DNA of 38,678 nt from Deltaproteobacteria bacterium (GTDB lineage: Bacteria > Myxococcota_A > Polyangia > DRWM01), in contig JAFDER010000062.1 of assembly GCA_019310245.1 (NCBI GenBank), forward strand, positions 1 through 38,678, written 5' to 3'. Made by a program: the position numbers and the translations under genes. Position 1 is the stretch's first letter, and each line of letters opens with the position of its first letter. This document shows, piece by piece, positions 15,672 to 25,285 of the stretch. The notes under the pieces are model-generated. The model saw only the letters and a program-made list of their open reading frames with translations. It was not told where the DNA came from and ran no database searches.

Positions 15672-18246
15672 CGCGAGCCTCTCCGTCCATGCCGTCTCCG
15701 CCCGGAACCGAGCCGCCTCCGCCTTTTCCGCCCGTGCCGGGGATCCCGGACGAGATCGTTGAGCCCGAGACCGCCGCCGCATATCCCGGATCGCCGGCCC
15801 CCCTGAGGATCACCCACACCCCCACGCTCGAGCCGCCGCAGCCGCCACCCGCTCCACCTCCGGGGCCGCCGGTGCCTCCCGCGCCCCCATGGCCGCCGCG
15901 CGTGGGCGCCGAGAGGCTCAGGGAAGTCCTGAGCTCCCAGGCCAGGTCGCCGCCCGGCAAGCCTGCGCCCGAGATGCCGCCCCCACCTCCCGCGCCTCCG
16001 GTTCCTCCGGACCCCCCCTCTCCGGGGAAGATGGACAGGTTCTCGAACGTGGGCAGAGGCGCCACCGAGGGAGGCGTCCCGATCCAGGTGTGCTCGATCA
16101 CGAGCCCCACGGCCGGCGCTCCCGTCTCGCCCTTGTCTCCTCCCTGACCGCCGCATCCGCCAGCCCCGCCTCCGCCGCCGCCGCCTCCGAGTCCGTCGGG
16201 GAACTCGCACTCCACGTCGTACCACTCGATGTGCACGCCGCCTCCGGCCCCGCCGCCGCCGCCGCCGCCGCCCGGGCCTCCCGCCGTGCCGTCCGTGGGC
16301 CGCACGGGCGTCCAGACGCCGCTCGAGAGATCGCCCATGGGATCCCAGCACCCGTCGCCAGCAACGCCGGCGACGCCGTCGCCGCCGTTGGCGCCGTCGC
16401 CCGCCACGCGCCAGTCGTAGGGGACCGTGAAGTCGGACAGGCCGCAGCAGATCCACGATGGGCAGGAAGTGAAGATCGGTCCCTGGCTGTCCACGCCTCC
16501 GCTCCCGCCGTGGCCGCCGGGCGCACCCGTGGAGCCGGCCAGGCCGCCCACTCCGCCCTCCTGGCTCGAGGAGAAGGCGGGGCATTCGGCGTGTCCACCG
16601 CGGCCTCCCGACACGTCCCGGCCATCACAGCGGTTCGAGCCTCCATCACCTCCCAGCACCCTGTTGGAGGTTCCGGGGATGCACTGGTGGACGGTGTCTT
16701 CTATCGAGGCGCGGATGGGGTCGCCCTCCGAGGAGGAGACGGGCGGCGAGATGCCCGCCCGTCCGTGCGTGCCCGAGGCGCCGGAGCCGGCCCTGCCGGA
16801 GTGGATCTCGAGATTGCGCAGGACGAGCTCGGGACCCGGGGTGGACACGTACATCCCGAAGGTGGGCTGTGATGGCCCGGGCGCGTCGGAGCCCTGGATG
16901 TGCAGGCCCTCGACCACCGTGGTCGTGACGCCGGCGCCGTCCATGACGAGCGCCGCGCCGCCGGGGGCACCCAGCGGGTCGGAGGAGATGAGGAGCGTGA
17001 TGTACCCGTCCGGATCGAGGCCGAGGAAGTCGTTGCGGTACCCGCCGTGGAGCCGCACCCCGTCGGACACGTCGACGATCTCGATGTACGTGCCCGAGAC
17101 CACGAAGACGTCTGGCTTGGGCGCGTCGGATGCGAGGCTGTCGGCGGCGCGCCGCACGGCCTCCGAGATCGTCAAGAGCGGCCTCATCGGACTGCCGGCG
17201 TTGGCGTCGTCTCCGTCCGGCGCCACGTAGAAGCTGCGGCGCACGTTTCCGTCGGCGCCGTCGCAGTTCGTGTCGAGGTCGGGGCCGTACGCGCCCACGG
17301 GACCGGCGGGGTCGTCGAGCGTGGTGATGGTGCACTCGCATCCGTTGGCGATGATGAGATCCGCGTCCACCTCGTCGCCCAGGTGGATGCCGTCGATCGT
17401 GTCGGCGCACAGGAGGTGGCAGATCGGAGCGAAGGGATCGCCGCCGCAGGTCAGGTCCCCGTACGGCACGATGTCGGCCTCGCAGTCGATGCCGCACGCG
17501 CCGCAGTGGTTGATGTGGGAGTAGACGCCCAGATCGTCGACGAAGTCCTCGTCCACCTCCCCGTTGCAGTCGTTGTCCCGGCCGTCGCACTCCTCGGCCG
17601 TTCCGCTGCAGTCCGTGATCACGCCGTCGGTGCACGTTGCGTGCCCCACGCACACCTCGCCCGTCTCCACGATGTCGATGCGGCAGGCCATCTCGAACGC
17701 GTCGCCCGGGCCGCACGAGCAGCTTCCGCCCGACGGCTCGCAGCGGTCGTCACGGCAGGCGTAGCCCGGGGGGCAGCCTCCGGAGATGCACGAGACGGTG
17801 CAGCGGTTCTCGCCCGCGATGAGCGCGCAGCGGGCATCGACGAACCCCCCGCAGTCCTCGTCCTCGAGGCACGTGAGGCACATGTGCGCGTCCCACTGAG
17901 CGCAGGCGCCCGTGGGCAGGGGCTCCCAGCCCGGCTCGCAGCTCAGGGCCATGCAGGTGGGCACGCCGCCGACGAGGCCGCACCGCTCGGCCGTGGCGTG
18001 CGGCACCGCGCCGCTGCAGGCCCGGCCGCACGCCCCGCAGTGCTCGTCCGAGACGTACCGGCCCTCCTCGTCGCGGAAGATCTCGTCGATCTCGCCGTTC
18101 AGGTCGTTGTCGAGCCCGTCGCAGATCTCGGACGTGGTCGGTGGGTTGTCCATCGGCGAGCCGCCCAGCCGGGGCTCGGTGGAGCCGCCACAACATGCGA
18201 TGACGATCGTGACGCACCCAAGGAGCGTCGTGTTGAATGGAGACAT
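15655..18246 (-). CDS. Lipoprotein with MopE-like metal-binding motifs and glycine-rich C-terminus (copy 1)
   Basis: 863 residues from the ATG at 18246; the ORF track runs on to 19443 over the antisense of an ABC gene. The signal ends in a lipobox (TIVIAC). Motifs CDGLDNDLNGEIDEIF and CDGRDNDCNGEVDEDF are two classic copies of the MopE-type motif, and each is followed by GRYVSDEHCGACG or YSHINHCGACG. The middle (FYVAPDGDDANAGSPMRPLL, VFVVSGTYIEIVDVSDGVRL) is the DUF1565/beta-helix type. The C-terminal third is a glycine-rich repeat region. It shares order, length and motifs with the next gene, so the two are tandem paralogues. It is first in the trio and divergent from the ABC importer. Confidence 0.85.
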   Translation of the reverse strand: MSPFNTTLLGCVTIVIACCGGSTEPRLGGSPMDNPPTTSEICDGLDNDLNGEIDEIFRDEEGRYVSDEHCGACGRACSGAVPHATAERCGLVGGVPTCMALSCEPGWEPLPTGACAQWDAHMCLTCLEDEDCGGFVDARCALIAGENRCTVSCISGGCPPGYACRDDRCEPSGGSCSCGPGDAFEMACRIDIVETGEVCVGHATCTDGVITDCSGTAEECDGRDNDCNGEVDEDFVDDLGVYSHINHCGACGIDCEADIVPYGDLTCGGDPFAPICHLLCADTIDGIHLGDEVDADLIIANGCECTITTLDDPAGPVGAYGPDLDTNCDGADGNVRRSFYVAPDGDDANAGSPMRPLLTISEAVRRAADSLASDAPKPDVFVVSGTYIEIVDVSDGVRLHGGYRNDFLGLDPDGYITLLISSDPLGAPGGAALVMDGAGVTTTVVEGLHIQGSDAPGPSQPTFGMYVSTPGPELVLRNLEIHSGRAGSGASGTHGRAGISPPVSSSEGDPIRASIEDTVHQCIPGTSNRVLGGDGGSNRCDGRDVSGGRGGHAECPAFSSSQEGGVGGLAGSTGAPGGHGGSGGVDSQGPIFTSCPSWICCGLSDFTVPYDWRVAGDGANGGDGVAGVAGDGCWDPMGDLSSGVWTPVRPTDGTAGGPGGGGGGGGAGGGVHIEWYDVECEFPDGLGGGGGGGGAGGCGGQGGDKGETGAPAVGLVIEHTWIGTPPSVAPLPTFENLSIFPGEGGSGGTGGAGGGGGISGAGLPGGDLAWELRTSLSLSAPTRGGHGGAGGTGGPGGGAGGGCGGSSVGVWVILRGAGDPGYAAAVSGSTISSGIPGTGGKGGGGSVPGGDGMDGEARDVVVE

Positions 18247-18426
18247 GGCCTCACAATATATCACCGGGATGGCGGGGCAGCCAGCCTCCCCGACTTCAAC
18301 GGCAATGGTCCTGTCTGTTATGTTCCTTCCCGGATGGTTTCGGTTGCATTTCTGGCGTGTTGGAGCCTCGGGGCGCGCCGGCGTCTTGTAAGGAGGGTCT
18401 GCCCTGATGTAGATTGGGGCCGGTCC

Positions 18427-19497
18427 ATGACACCCATCCGCATCGAATCCGTCTCCAAGAGGTTCGGACGGACCGTGGCCATCGACTCGGTCAGCCTCGA
18501 CATCGGGGAGGGCGAGATCTTCTTCCTCCTGGGACCCTCGGGGTGCGGAAAGACCACCCTCCTGAGGGTCGTCGCCGGCCTGGAGGTGCCGGACGAGGGG
18601 CGCGTCTTCCTGGGCGAGACCGACGTCACGGATCTGCCGGCCCGGCTCAGGGAGGCGGTCATGGTGTTCCAGAGCTACGCCCTGTGGCCGCACATGAGCG
18701 TGGAGCGCAACGTGAGCTTCGGCCTCGAGGTCCGGTCGGTCCCGCGGGCGGAGCGCGAGAGATCCGTCCGTCGCGCTCTCGAGCAGGTGAAGCTCGAGGC
18801 CCTCGCCGCACGCAAGCCGGGTCAGCTCTCCGGCGGACAGCAGCAGCGCGTCGCGCTCGCGCGCGCCCTCGTGGTCAAGCCGAGGGTCCTGCTCCTCGAC
18901 GAGCCGCTCTCGAACCTGGACGCGGCACTGCGCAGCGAGATGCGCGGGGAGATACGCCGGCTGTGCAACGAGGCCGGGCTCACGGCCCTGTACGTCACGC
19001 ACGACCAGCACGAGGCCCTGGCCGTTGCGGATCGCATCGCCCTCCTCGACGCGGGGCGCATCGTGCAGGTGGGCACCCCTCGCGAGATCTACACGCGGCC
19101 CGCGAGCCGCTTCGCGGCCGAGTTCATGGGAGTGACCAACATCATCGAAGCCCGGGTCGCCGGGCTCGACCCCGCCCTGCTCGAGACGGCTCTCGGCACG
19201 TTCGGCGCCACCCGTCTTCCCGTGGGGATCGCGGCGGGAGACGCGGCGCTCGTCTCCGTGAGGCCCGAGGCCTGGAGGCGCGGAAAAGGTACGCATGGCG
19301 TGAGCGGCCGTGTCGCCACGGTCGCGTTTCTGGGGGATCATGCCGAGTACGTGGTCGAGGCCGAGGGGGGGCGTGCACTCAGGGTCACCGAGCGGGGACC
19401 CGGCACGGGAGTGTTCGAGGCGGGTGACATGCTGGAGCTGCACGTGGATCCCGTGGACGTGCTGGTGCTGCCGGCGGGGCCCGGGGAGCCGGAGTGA
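18427..19497 (+). CDS. ABC transporter ATP-binding protein, iron(III)/polyamine/thiamine-type family
   Basis: 356 residues from the ATG at 18427; the 865-residue ORF in the track only adds antisense sequence. All nucleotide-binding motifs are intact: Walker A GPSGCGKT (36-43), Q-loop at Q82, signature LSGGQ (134-138), Walker B VLLLDEP (154-160) and H-loop THD (191-193). A TOBE-type domain follows at about 280-350. The family is the CysA/PotA/FbpC group that powers import of ferric iron, polyamines, thiamine or phosphonates. The stop overlaps the GTG of the binding protein gene as GTGA, and the fused permease follows, so this is a complete importer. The ribosome site is weak. The iron assignment rests on the neighbours and is tentative. 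Confidence 0.9.
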   Translation: MTPIRIESVSKRFGRTVAIDSVSLDIGEGEIFFLLGPSGCGKTTLLRVVAGLEVPDEGRVFLGETDVTDLPARLREAVMVFQSYALWPHMSVERNVSFGLEVRSVPRAERERSVRRALEQVKLEALAARKPGQLSGGQQQRVALARALVVKPRVLLLDEPLSNLDAALRSEMRGEIRRLCNEAGLTALYVTHDQHEALAVADRIALLDAGRIVQVGTPREIYTRPASRFAAEFMGVTNIIEARVAGLDPALLETALGTFGATRLPVGIAAGDAALVSVRPEAWRRGKGTHGVSGRVATVAFLGDHAEYVVEAEGGRALRVTERGPGTGVFEAGDMLELHVDPVDVLVLPAGPGEPE

Positions 19498-20846
19498 GGC
19501 CCGCGCTCCGTGCCTGGGCCTGCCTCATCGCGGCGCTCGCGGCCCCGTCCTGCCGCGAGCCCGTCGCACGCGAGGCGGATCCTGACACCCTCGTGGTCAT
19601 CTCGCCGCACGACGAGGCCATCCGCGAGGAGTTCACCATCGCGTTCGAGAAAGCCGAGCGCGAGGCCGGCTTCGAGGGCCGCCTCAGGTGGCAGCCCGCG
19701 CGGGGCACGGGCAACATCTTGAAGCTGCTCGAGAGCGAGTTCAGCGCGGCCCGGCAGGGCCGGCCCGTGGGGATCGACGTGCTGTTCGGCGGCGGACCGC
19801 CGGCATTCGAGAAGGCCCGCAAGTCCGGATTCCTCGAGCCCGTCGAGGTGGATCCCGCGCTGCTCGAGGCCTTCCCCGAGCGGTGGGGTGGAATCGCCTA
19901 CAGGGATCCGGGCGGTTCCTGGTACGGTGCCACGGTCAACGGGTTCGGCATCCTGTTCCACAGGAAGGGCCATCGCGAGAGGGGGTGGCCCGAGCCCCGG
20001 GCCTGGGCCGATCTGGCCCATCCGCGCTATGCGGGCTCCGTCGAGCTTGCCGACGCCACGGTGAGCGGGAGCGCCCAGGCGGCCTACGAGATGATCCTGC
20101 AGCAGCACGGGTGGGAGAGGGGCTGGCCACTGCTTCACCGCATCGGAGCCAACGCCTCCAGCTTCCCCCGCTCGGGCTCGGACGTTGTGCGCGACGTGAG
20201 CGCCGGGCAGGTGCTCGCGGGCATGACCATCGACTTCTACGCCTACACGCAGATCGATCACGTCGGAGACGACGTTTTGGGCTTCAATGCGCCCAGGGGC
20301 GGGACGGCCTACACGCCAGACCCCATCGCCGTTCTCAGGGGCACGCCGCGCCGCGCCATGGCCGTCCGGTTCGTCGAGTTCGTGCTCTCGGAGAGGGGGC
20401 AGAGGCTCTGGGCTTCTCCCGTGGGCGCCAGGCACGGCCCCGTGAAGAATGCTCTGTTCCGGCCGCCGATACTGCCTGCGCTCTACGGTCCCGGGGAGAA
20501 GATCGTCATCAGGTCCGACCCGTACGGGGACTCGGAGGGGTTCACGCTGGACGAGAAGATGTTCGAGCGCCGCTCGCGGCTCATCGGGCCCCTGCTCAAG
20601 GTCTCCTGCATCCAGCTCAAGGAGCCCCTGCGCAGGGCCTGGGAGGCCGTGCGGGCAAATCCCGGGGACGCGAGGCTCTCCGAGCTCTTCGATGCCCTGC
20701 CCTTCAGCGAGGCCGAGGGGCTGGCGCACGCCGACGCCCTGTCCGATCCGATCACGGTCGAGAAGCTCGAGGAGAGCTGGTACCGCTTCTTCAAGGGCAA
20801 CTACCAGGAGATCGTCCGCCTCGCCGCCGGAGGCGGCGGTGAGTAG
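19494..20846 (+). CDS. ABC transporter substrate-binding (lipo)protein, iron/AfuA-type
   Basis: 450 residues from a GTG at 19494 that overlaps the ATPase stop. The N-terminus is a signal with a possible lipobox Cys (AAPSC), so the protein is likely membrane-anchored in the periplasm. The fold signs are those of the extracellular solute-binding family 1/ferric iron group: TLVVISPHDEAIREEFTIAFEKA, GNILKLLESE, DVLFGGGPPAFEKA, and WYGATVNGFGILFHRKG. It is about 100 residues longer than the common family members, with a helical C-terminal extension after the EKIVIRSDPYGDSEGF region. The iron-binding Tyr pair cannot be assigned by eye, so the ligand stays open. The end overlaps the permease start by 8 bases. 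Confidence 0.85.
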   Translation: MRPALRAWACLIAALAAPSCREPVAREADPDTLVVISPHDEAIREEFTIAFEKAEREAGFEGRLRWQPARGTGNILKLLESEFSAARQGRPVGIDVLFGGGPPAFEKARKSGFLEPVEVDPALLEAFPERWGGIAYRDPGGSWYGATVNGFGILFHRKGHRERGWPEPRAWADLAHPRYAGSVELADATVSGSAQAAYEMILQQHGWERGWPLLHRIGANASSFPRSGSDVVRDVSAGQVLAGMTIDFYAYTQIDHVGDDVLGFNAPRGGTAYTPDPIAVLRGTPRRAMAVRFVEFVLSERGQRLWASPVGARHGPVKNALFRPPILPALYGPGEKIVIRSDPYGDSEGFTLDEKMFERRSRLIGPLLKVSCIQLKEPLRRAWEAVRANPGDARLSELFDALPFSEAEGLAHADALSDPITVEKLEESWYRFFKGNYQEIVRLAAGGGGE

Positions 20847-22539
20847 GCGTTCCGGCGCACAGGTCCTGTGCCTGCTGCTCCTTGCCGCCCTGGCCGCTCT
20901 TCTGGTCCTGCCCATCCTCAAGGTGGTGGCCTCCGGGTTCCAGACCGGTGGACGGTTCAGCCTCTTCTTCGTGATCAATGCCTTCAGTCGCGAGGTCTAC
21001 AGGCAGGGGCTCGTCAACTCGCTCATGATCGGCCTGTGCGTCACCGTGCTCACCGCCCTCATTTCCATCCCGCTCGCCCTCATCTCGCACCGGTTCGACT
21101 TCACGGCCAAGAAGCTGTTCTCGGCCGTCGTGCTCGTGCCCATGATCCTGCCGCCGTTCGTGGGAGCCATCGGCCTGCGCCGCATGCTGGCGCGCGAGGG
21201 AGGTCCCGTCAACCTGATGCTGTCGCACCTCGGCCTCGTCGATCCTCTGAACCCTCCCAACTGGCTCGGCGAGCACGCCTTCTGGGCCGTCGTGATCCTC
21301 GAGGCCCTGCACCTCTACCCAATCTTCCTGCTCAACATCCAGGCCGCGCTCGCCAACATCGACCCCACGCTCGAGCAGGCCTCCGAGAACCTCGGGGCGG
21401 GACCTCTGAGGACCTTTCGCAGGGTGACCCTTCCCCTGATGCGTCCCGGGCTCTTTGCCGGTGGCTCGATCGTCTTCATCTGGAGCTTCACCGAGCTGGG
21501 CACGCCTCTCATGTTCGATTTCAACGAGGTGGCCCCCGTGCAGGTGTTCCACGGGCTTCACCACATCGACATCCATCCCCAGCCGTACGCACTCGTCGTG
21601 ATCCTGCTCGCGGTCTCCGTGCTCGTCTACCTCGTCGGCAAGCTCCTGCTCGGCCGCTCCTCGTTCGCCATGGTGGTCAAGGCGGGCGCGGTCTCGCGCA
21701 CCCGCAGGCTCGGCCCGCTCTTGTCCCTTGCCGCTGCTGCGCCGTTTATCGTCGTGTTCTGCCTCGCCGTGGTTCCGCACGCGGGAGTGATCCTCCTCAG
21801 CGTGGCCGACAAGTGGCAAGGCACGCTCCTGCCCGCCGCGTGGACCGCGGCCCACCACGGGGAGGCGCTCACGAGCCCCGTGAGCCTGCCGGCCGTGCTC
21901 AACAGCCTGCGTTACGCCTCGCTGAGCATGATCGTCGACCTCATCATCGGCTTCGCGGTGGCCTACGTCGTGGTCCGCACGCGCGCCTTCGGCCGCACCG
22001 CCCTGGACGCGCTCTCCATGCTGCCGCTTGCCGTTCCGGGCATCGTCATGGCCTTCGGGTACATCGCCCTCACGCGCCCCGGAGGCATGCTCGCAGCGCT
22101 GGACCCGCGCTCCACGGATCCGACGGTCCTGCTGATCATCGCCTACGCGGTGCGCCGGCTGCCCTACGTGGTACGCAGCTGCGCCGCCGGGCTCGAGCAG
22201 ACCTCCGTCACGCTCGAGGAGGCGGCACGCAACCTGGGGGCGGGGGCCCTGCGCACCATCGGCCGCATCACCGTCCCGCTCGTCATGGCCAATCTCGTGG
22301 CCGCGGCCCTGCTGGCGTTCAGCTTCGCCGTGCTCGAGGTTTCCGACAGCCTGATCCTCGCCTACTGGCCGGAGGACTACCCCGTCACCAAGGCAATCTG
22401 GGAGCTGAGCTTCCGGCTCCAGCACGGGGAGGCCATCGCCTCGGCCCTGGGCGTGTGGGGCATGCTCCTCTTGGCCGCCACGATCTTCATCGCCTCGCGC
22501 ATTCTCGGCAAGCGGCTCGGGGCCCTGTTTCGCTTCTAG
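20839..22539 (+). CDS. ABC transporter permease, two fused transmembrane domains (FbpB/ThiP-type)
   Basis: 566 residues from a GTG at 20839, with GGAGG five bases upstream; the ORF track's N-terminal 130 residues are an out-of-frame shadow of the binding-protein gene. About 12 membrane helices are arranged as two homologous halves. Each half has the cytoplasmic EAA loop that contacts the ATPase: EQASENLGAGPLRTFRRVTLPL and EEAARNLGAGALRTIGRITVPL. Single-chain double permeases of this kind belong to the iron, thiamine and phosphonate importers. It completes the operon with the ATPase and binding protein. The substrate cannot be fixed from the permease. Confidence 0.92.
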   Translation: MSRRSGAQVLCLLLLAALAALLVLPILKVVASGFQTGGRFSLFFVINAFSREVYRQGLVNSLMIGLCVTVLTALISIPLALISHRFDFTAKKLFSAVVLVPMILPPFVGAIGLRRMLAREGGPVNLMLSHLGLVDPLNPPNWLGEHAFWAVVILEALHLYPIFLLNIQAALANIDPTLEQASENLGAGPLRTFRRVTLPLMRPGLFAGGSIVFIWSFTELGTPLMFDFNEVAPVQVFHGLHHIDIHPQPYALVVILLAVSVLVYLVGKLLLGRSSFAMVVKAGAVSRTRRLGPLLSLAAAAPFIVVFCLAVVPHAGVILLSVADKWQGTLLPAAWTAAHHGEALTSPVSLPAVLNSLRYASLSMIVDLIIGFAVAYVVVRTRAFGRTALDALSMLPLAVPGIVMAFGYIALTRPGGMLAALDPRSTDPTVLLIIAYAVRRLPYVVRSCAAGLEQTSVTLEEAARNLGAGALRTIGRITVPLVMANLVAAALLAFSFAVLEVSDSLILAYWPEDYPVTKAIWELSFRLQHGEAIASALGVWGMLLLAATIFIASRILGKRLGALFRF

Positions 22540-22593
22540 CACTGCTATTTCCTGCCGGGTTGTGGTAATCTTTCACGTCCTGGGGAGGGGTCG

Positions 22594-25275
22594 ATGACCA
22601 CCAGCAACCCTCAAGGCGAGCCCCCCTATGACGGGCCAGCCGGCAAGACGCAGTCTCGGTACGCGATCTACAACTGCAGGTGCGGCAACAGGTTCGCCCT
22701 CGAGGTCTTCACCTCCATCGACGTGTCCGAGCGTGCCGATCTCGTGCAGACGCTCATCGACGGCAACCTGAACCGGGGCGCATGCAACGCCTGCGGCGCC
22801 GAGGTGGCCGTCGAGACGCAGTGCGTCCTGCACGACCCGGTGAAGCGCAGACTCATCCTCTTCATTCCGGACAAGGACAGGCACCTCGAGCTCGAGGCCC
22901 GCGCGGATCTCCTCAAGAGCCTGGCCGCCGATCCTTCGGGCGGCCTGCCCTCCTACGTGGTCGGCTTCGAGGTGGCGTTCGGACCCAATGGGATCCGTGA
23001 CTCGCTGGAAAAGGGGCCCGTACAGGCCTCCTCGCCGGATCTGGAGAAGCGCGAGAAGGAGGTGGAGGAGCAGCGGGTGAAGCTGGATTCCGATCTGCAG
23101 GAGCTCGAGGCCGGGCAGGGCCGCCTGCTCGAGAGCGAGGCGGCGCTCGAGCACAAGGCCGCCGAGATGGTCGGTCTCGAGAAGGAGCTGCAGCGGCAGG
23201 CGCAGGAGCTCGAGATCCGCAAGAAGGAGGTCGAGGAGTTCGCGCACCAGCTCGACATGAAGCAGTCCTCGTTCCGGATCGAGGAGACGGTGATGCAGGG
23301 CAGCGGACGCTTCGCCAAGGAGACCGGGGGGAAGGCCGCCGATCATCAGTGGTTCCCCGGCGATTCCGCGCAGGACTCGCCCAACCTCCAGGAGTCCGTC
23401 GAGCAGGCTCTGCCCGACTTCGACGAGCCCGAGGAGACGCCCACGGGCGAGAGGGGCGGCGGCAAGATCCCCGTTTCCGACGACGACGTCGTCGAGGAGG
23501 CCTCGATCGTGAGCGAGGAGGCCATCGTCGAGGAGAGGTCAATAGAGGAGAAGGTTCCCGCGTTCTCGCCTCCGCCGTCACACCCGGCACCCGACGTCGA
23601 GCCGGTGGCTGAAGCCGTGCCACACGCGGTCAAGGAACCGGCCAAGAGGAAGCCCGGCAAGGTGGACGACGAGGTGCTCGCGGCCCTCGCCCTTCCCGGG
23701 CGCCGGCTTGCGAGGCTGGCGGGGGACGACGTGGACCTCTTCGCCCTGACCGTCGAGGTGTCCCTGCTGGACTCCGTGAAGAAATCCTCCGTCAGGTTCC
23801 GCGTGCACATGATCGAGGACCCGAACGGATACCCCTGGGTGGTGATGAGCGCCGCGGTGCGTCCTCCGGGCCGAGAGATCCATCTCTTCAACTGGCTACT
23901 CGACTACCAGGTCCGCACTCATCGCCGCATCCTGGGAAGGCTGGGCGAGAAGTGCAGGGCGCACATCACGCTCGTCTCCTCCTCGATGGACCGGAACGTG
24001 ACGTTCATGACGCGCAACCGCATCGAGGGCAACGTCAAGTCCATCGCCTCGGACCTGGAGCAGTTCTTCCTCGAGCACGCCGCGGTGCCGAGCCCTTCTG
24101 CGGTGGACGAGGGTTCGATCATCCCCCGGTTGCTCGACGAGCTGCGCAAGCCCTTCCCGTTCCACTCGAAGTACGTGGAGCAGCACGTCTCCCTGAGCGG
24201 CACCATCAAGGCTCTCGACGATCTCGTCATGTGGTCCAGCCCGGAGAACGTCCGGAAGCTCGTGCGCATCTACTCCTTTCCGCTCGAGGGGATCGCATCG
24301 ATCAAGCGCCGCGTCCTGACGCGTGCGGTGGAGGCGGGCCTCGACCTGCCGGGCGACCTGCCCGCCGATGCCGTGTCCATGGGCTTCGCGGACGACGACA
24401 CGGCACTCGTGAGCCATTCCCTGAGGGCCTTCCTGGGCGCGGTTCGCTCCGATCACGATCTGAGCGACGGTGAGGTGGGCGACAACTGGACCAGGCTCGT
24501 CGAAGCGGCGGCCCGCCGCGACGTGCCGCTGGATCTTGAGGTGGCCGAGGTGGCCGTCGACTACGTTCGCGCCGTGGGAGGTGACGTCTCGTTCGGTGCC
24601 GAGGTGGCCCTGCTCGACGCCACGGACGTGGCCGACCTGGACAGGGAGGTCCTGCTCAGGTGGCTGTACCGGCTGTCGCGACGCGCCGAGGCGGCCGTGG
24701 AGCTTCTGCGCCGCGAGGACTCCGAGGCCTTCCCGTTCGTGACCGACGCTGTCAAGCTCATGGGTCCCGACGACCTCCTGCACGTCGTGCCCTGCATCCT
24801 CGCGGGCTCCGACGACGAAGGCGAGGGATTCTTCATGAGCAGCCTCAAGTCGGACCGCAGGGAGCTCAGGCTCGCGTCGGCGCTGGCGCTGGGCAAGCTC
24901 GGCCTGCGTTCCGCCGTGGTCCCGCTGATCAACGTCCTGTGCGAGCACCAGGAACCGGACTGGAAGATCGAGGCCGAGATCCTCTCGCGCTTCGGCATGG
25001 CCGCCATCAGGACGGTGGAGCAGTTCCTGCGCAACCCGCGGGGGTGCGAGGACAGGCTCGTGTTCCTCGCCGCGGCCCTTGCCTTGACGCGCTGCAACAA
25101 GCAGGTCAAGGATCTTGCCGACGAGAGAGACCCCGTGCTGGCCTCGCTCGCCAAGCAGGCGGTCGCGATGAAGCCGCGCGTGAAGTCCGAGATCGAGGGG
25201 CTTCTCGCCGGTGAGACGGACGATCCCCTGCTCCTGTTCGTCAGGGCCATGGACGCCAGGCTGTCGGGGGACTAG
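22594..25275 (+). CDS. CpXC-domain / coiled-coil / HEAT-like protein
   Basis: 893 residues, ATG with GGGGAGGGG upstream. Residues of about 22-130 look like a CpXC domain: two Cys pairs, NCRCG at 27-31 and CNACG at 64-68, probably bind zinc. A heptad-rich segment (about 150-225, EKREKEVEEQRVKLDSDL) is a coiled coil. An acidic, low-complexity linker runs to about 350. A conserved-looking domain follows at about 365-510 (DLFALTVEVSLLDSVKKSSV, HLFNWLLDYQVRTHRRIL). The C-terminal 400 residues are helical, with HEAT-like repeats (RELRLASALALGKLGLRSAVVPLI). No signal peptide or membrane segment, so cytoplasmic. Biological role not recognised; the CpXC call rests on the Cys spacing and position. Confidence 0.75.
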   Translation: MTTSNPQGEPPYDGPAGKTQSRYAIYNCRCGNRFALEVFTSIDVSERADLVQTLIDGNLNRGACNACGAEVAVETQCVLHDPVKRRLILFIPDKDRHLELEARADLLKSLAADPSGGLPSYVVGFEVAFGPNGIRDSLEKGPVQASSPDLEKREKEVEEQRVKLDSDLQELEAGQGRLLESEAALEHKAAEMVGLEKELQRQAQELEIRKKEVEEFAHQLDMKQSSFRIEETVMQGSGRFAKETGGKAADHQWFPGDSAQDSPNLQESVEQALPDFDEPEETPTGERGGGKIPVSDDDVVEEASIVSEEAIVEERSIEEKVPAFSPPPSHPAPDVEPVAEAVPHAVKEPAKRKPGKVDDEVLAALALPGRRLARLAGDDVDLFALTVEVSLLDSVKKSSVRFRVHMIEDPNGYPWVVMSAAVRPPGREIHLFNWLLDYQVRTHRRILGRLGEKCRAHITLVSSSMDRNVTFMTRNRIEGNVKSIASDLEQFFLEHAAVPSPSAVDEGSIIPRLLDELRKPFPFHSKYVEQHVSLSGTIKALDDLVMWSSPENVRKLVRIYSFPLEGIASIKRRVLTRAVEAGLDLPGDLPADAVSMGFADDDTALVSHSLRAFLGAVRSDHDLSDGEVGDNWTRLVEAAARRDVPLDLEVAEVAVDYVRAVGGDVSFGAEVALLDATDVADLDREVLLRWLYRLSRRAEAAVELLRREDSEAFPFVTDAVKLMGPDDLLHVVPCILAGSDDEGEGFFMSSLKSDRRELRLASALALGKLGLRSAVVPLINVLCEHQEPDWKIEAEILSRFGMAAIRTVEQFLRNPRGCEDRLVFLAAALALTRCNKQVKDLADERDPVLASLAKQAVAMKPRVKSEIEGLLAGETDDPLLLFVRAMDARLSGD

Positions 25276-25285
25276 GTTCTACGCG

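Noticed and set aside
13260-16872. Several long plus-strand ORFs rich in Pro, Ala and Arg
   Set aside because: They are the antisense of glycine-rich lipoprotein genes (GGC/GGN read back as GCC/NCC), not independent proteins.
13089-18246. CRISPR-like or satellite repeat array
   Set aside because: The repetitive look comes from codons for glycine-rich protein repeats; there are no regularly spaced identical units.
18247-18426. Promoters in the divergent gap between the lipoprotein trio and the ABC importer
   Set aside because: Candidate boxes (TTGTAA/TAGATT for plus; TATATT for minus) have poor spacing or lie too close to the start; not reported as features.
20791-22542. 583-residue minus-strand ORF
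   Set aside because: Antisense to the ABC permease; Glu/Gly/His-rich shadow without motif.
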